Shown here: piece by piece, positions 61,216 through 64,000 of the stretch | How positions within the stretch are numbered: the first letter of the stretch is position 1 | Layout of the letters: every line of letters begins with the position of its first letter | NCBI GenBank assembly: GCA_003993805.1 | Contig: RSEF01000002.1 | Location: 8,075,829-8,139,828 of the forward strand | Length of the DNA: 64,000 bases | Source: Himantopus leucocephalus | Taxonomy: Eukaryota; Chordata; Aves; Charadriiformes; Recurvirostridae | Reading direction: 5' to 3' | The notes under the pieces: model-generated | What the model was told of the DNA's origin: nothing | Seen by the model: only the letters and a program-made list of their open reading frames with translations | The model's database searches: none | Made by a program: the position numbers and the translations under genes

Positions 61216-64000
61216 CTTGGTCTATGCCAAAATATGGATTCCATATTTTAAGAAGTGTTCACTTTAAGAGTAATGACATATTCCATTACTGACCTTTACT
61301 GGAGTCAAACAGTCCACATCTCCATTGTGCAAGGGCTGAAACTCCCAGGCTCTGCTTGAGGCTAATTTCAACACACATCTACCCTCCTTATCTAAACAAG
61401 TGTCCTTGGAACAGGGTCTGATGCAATTTACTGGTATTCCCAGGTGTGACTATTACAGAAAACACCTTTGTAGTTGCAAGTGAGACAACATTTCAGCCTA
61501 AATTGTGCTAAATAATGCAACACACCTCAACACAGAGAAGAATGATGAATATCTGGAAGAGTTTCACTATCAGGAGTCATTAATACACAGAGACAGCATG
61601 GGAAATAATAATTTCCCTATTTATTTCACAGATAAAGTTTCCCTTTTTGGATAATACAAGATCCAGGATGTAGTTAATGAACTGATCAGCCAGTAGGCTT
61701 AAAACAGAAGTATTTATTTACACAGTGTAATTATTCGGTGGAATATATTGCCACAAAATTTTTGGAGGCCAAAATAAAAATAGTTTTTAAAAGCTATTGG
61801 ATGAATTAATGGGAAAAAATGCTCTCTTTCTCTTAAACACTGTGATCTGCTACCATCTGAGTCAGAAAATTCCTATGCCACAGATTGCCAGAAGCTTGGA
61901 AGACATACCATACTTGGAAGAAAACTATCATTGCATGCTTCTTGTGTTATTCTCTATTTCTTTCTTCAGCATTTGCTGTTGGCCCATGTGGATGGGATAG
62001 GATCGACCTGTTGCCTGAACACGGCTATTTTCATGTATGGATAGATTTTTTAGAAACACCTTAAACTTCAGGGATCAGTAAAGACGTGAGAGTTTTTTGT
62101 TTTTAAAGACATGGATGCAGGGATATGAAATGTAGTATATTGTGAAATCCTTATCTTTGTAAAATATGAAAAGAATGCATACTGGAGCTTAAACAAATGT
62201 AAACTACTTTCAATGTCTTTGCAGATTGTGGATAGGTAGTTTGCAGTTGTATCTGTACAGCATGGACCCCATGCAGCCACGACATAATTAGTAATGTGTT
62301 TACTTAATGAATTGACCTTGCTGAACTGCCAAAATGCTAAGTATTCAGCAAGTAAACTAAGAACCTAAGGAAACTCAGGGAAACTACAGCAATGTACTCT
62401 TTCTGTAACCTCGGTCCTGCGTTCCAACCCCAACAACCCCAGTGAAGGAAATCCATTTTATTCAATGTGAATTTCATCATTTTGGATGAATTAATCTTTA
62501 AATGAGGCCCTTTGACACTGTCTTATAACGTGAAAAATAGTTGGATATCTAAAGTAACCTCAGTAATCATTAATTTTCTAAATGAAGGTTAGAAGGGCAT
62601 TTTCAGATCCATTTTTTTCTTTATCCTACTTTTCTGGTATTAATCAGCCTGTCCTTCGGCTCAACTGCATGGGCATTAAGAGTATTGTGTTACCATTGCA
62701 AATAAATGCAGCAATCAAAAAAGAAACCCTTTTCCACCTACATCATATAAGCTCTGTGAGACAAAGACTCTTTTCTTGGTTACTCACTTCAACAGCGCAA
62801 TAGAACTGGACTCCCAAATGGTTGTCAAAAATTATTCTAGATGAGGAAAGTTTATTAAATATTTCTCTTAATTCTTTGCCCGTAAGATATGGCATTTGAA
62901 ATCTGCAGTACTGAGTCCAGTCATGGTAATTTGTATCTTTATGTAACTCATGGCAAGGGTTCACTGTTTGACTCTGCTATTTAACAATTATAGCAAATAT
63001 CTAATATCCATTCCCTAAGCCTCTGGAAGAGTTTCTCCATGTCTCTAAACAACTCAATTTTACCCAGCTCTCCGTTCTTCTGTCTCCAAGAAGAACCAAG
63101 TGGATTAAAAATGTGGCTTTTAAAATATGTGTCTAACCAGCTGCTGTGTTATGTCTTTTTTTCTGTAATAAAGAGAAAAAACATTGCAGCTTGAGTTCGA
63201 GGCAAGTTATGAAATCTCTGATGTGCAACAACTGTGGTCTAGACAAGTTGAACGGTTTTGCCTGACCACAAGACAGACACCATAAAAGAGGAATAGCAGT
63301 GAAATTATCAGCTGGTGAAGCAGAACTTTTGGCTAAGAGGAAAGAGCTCTTAAAGAACACTGTAGCCACCTCAAGGCTTGACTAAAAAGACTAATACTAT
63401 GGTCTAACTGCTTTTTATTTATTGTATTAAACCTATTCAGCAGCAACAGATTGTCGGACCTGTGCATGGGATTAGTTCTCAATGAAGTTGTTATATTTCA
63501 GGCTCCTAAAAGCAAAAACCACTTGACATCTGGGAGAAACGGCCAACAAATATATTACAAAATTTAATGAATCCAGTAGAAGCAAGGGTTCAACTAAAGG
63601 TGAAAAATAATCATGTTATAAATGTCAATGGCTAGTATAGGCTATTACAATATCACTTTACTTCTGCTTTTACTAGGGTAGCATTGCTGTTTTCAATTTG
63701 GTTCCAACAGTGTAAAACTTGAAAACAGAGTGCTTAGGCCGCTTTATTTATAATAGGATATAAATTATTTGGAGCTGAAATTCCATCAGTTTAATGACAC
63801 AGTGTCAAAAAGTTTAAGCTACACCCATGAAAAATATAGATTTTTCTAATTATGTGCAAGTGTTGGTGCTTTTATTTGAGTCTGTATTTGACATTATGTC
63901 AATGAAGAACAAAGCACAGGTTTCCTTGCGCTCAAAATCAAACCCATCGATGCTACCAAACAATCGGACTCTGGTCTACCTCCATAAATCTGGTCTCATA
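61216..64000. other. Intergenic sequence without recognised gene
   Basis: AT-rich DNA to the window end. I checked the minus strand for exons of a convergent neighbour (DYNC2I1 in mammals) and did not recognise any. Short open stretches on both strands (up to 78 codons) look like chance. Confidence 0.5.

Noticed and set aside
62743..63369. Minus-strand open frames considered as exons of a convergent neighbour
   Set aside because: No splice sites in suitable positions and no resemblance to DYNC2I1 that I can recognise.

Overview
The window is vertebrate nuclear DNA and almost certainly avian. It is AT-rich and intron-rich. It carries several CR1 LINE fragments, recognisable by the inverted-repeat-free 3' end with ATTCTATGATTCTA-type octamers, and one piece of an ERVL-like LTR of a kind common in neognath birds. 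Its only recognisable protein-coding gene is VIPR2, which encodes the VPAC2 receptor for VIP and PACAP, a class B (secretin-family) GPCR. I assigned it by translating exons and comparing them with the remembered mammalian VPAC2 protein; no database was searched.

Positions 1-27928 (+ strand) hold the 3' three-quarters of VIPR2. Nine coding exons are visible at 1492-1589, 11445-11586, 14522-14672, 15580-15640, 16968-17037, 22405-22496, 25761-25890, 25977-26018 and 27755-27928. All have AG/GT borders and compatible phases. By comparison with the 13-exon mammalian gene they are exons 4 and 6-13. Exons 1-3 (signal peptide and first part of the hormone-binding ectodomain) lie 5' of the window. Exon 5 (TM1) should lie between 1589 and 11445 but I cannot find it. 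The phases on either side require a 98-nt type exon there, and a 100-N gap at 10020-10119 is the obvious place. The other exons give an uninterrupted reading from the end of the ectodomain through TM2-TM7 to a C-tail ending in a PDZ-ligand-like T-M-I.

The introns carry CR1 insertions: 2463-2597 (-), 4525-4921 (+), fragments either side of the gap, and 26815-27661 (+). A lone N at 27596 sits between two identical 35-bp copies, which looks like an unresolved contig join.

From 27929 to 64000 I find no convincing protein-coding gene. The segment contains the VIPR2 3' UTR with several candidate poly(A) signals and GC-richer islands at about 33.5-35.1, 36.3-36.55, 52.0-53.1 and 58.4-59.0 kb. It also has a CR1/LTR patch around a second 100-N gap (48502-48601), a diverged local duplication (about 59.12 and 59.72 kb), and segments that look like conserved noncoding DNA. 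One of these (56.4-57.1 kb) has two perfect inverted repeats. A few short exon-like units with good splice sites (37268-37347, 48990-49042, 58306-58368) may belong to noncoding transcripts. The window therefore reads as the end of a neuropeptide-receptor gene followed by a gene-poor flank that may hold regulatory DNA. I see no operon, CRISPR array, RNA gene or clearly new molecular system.
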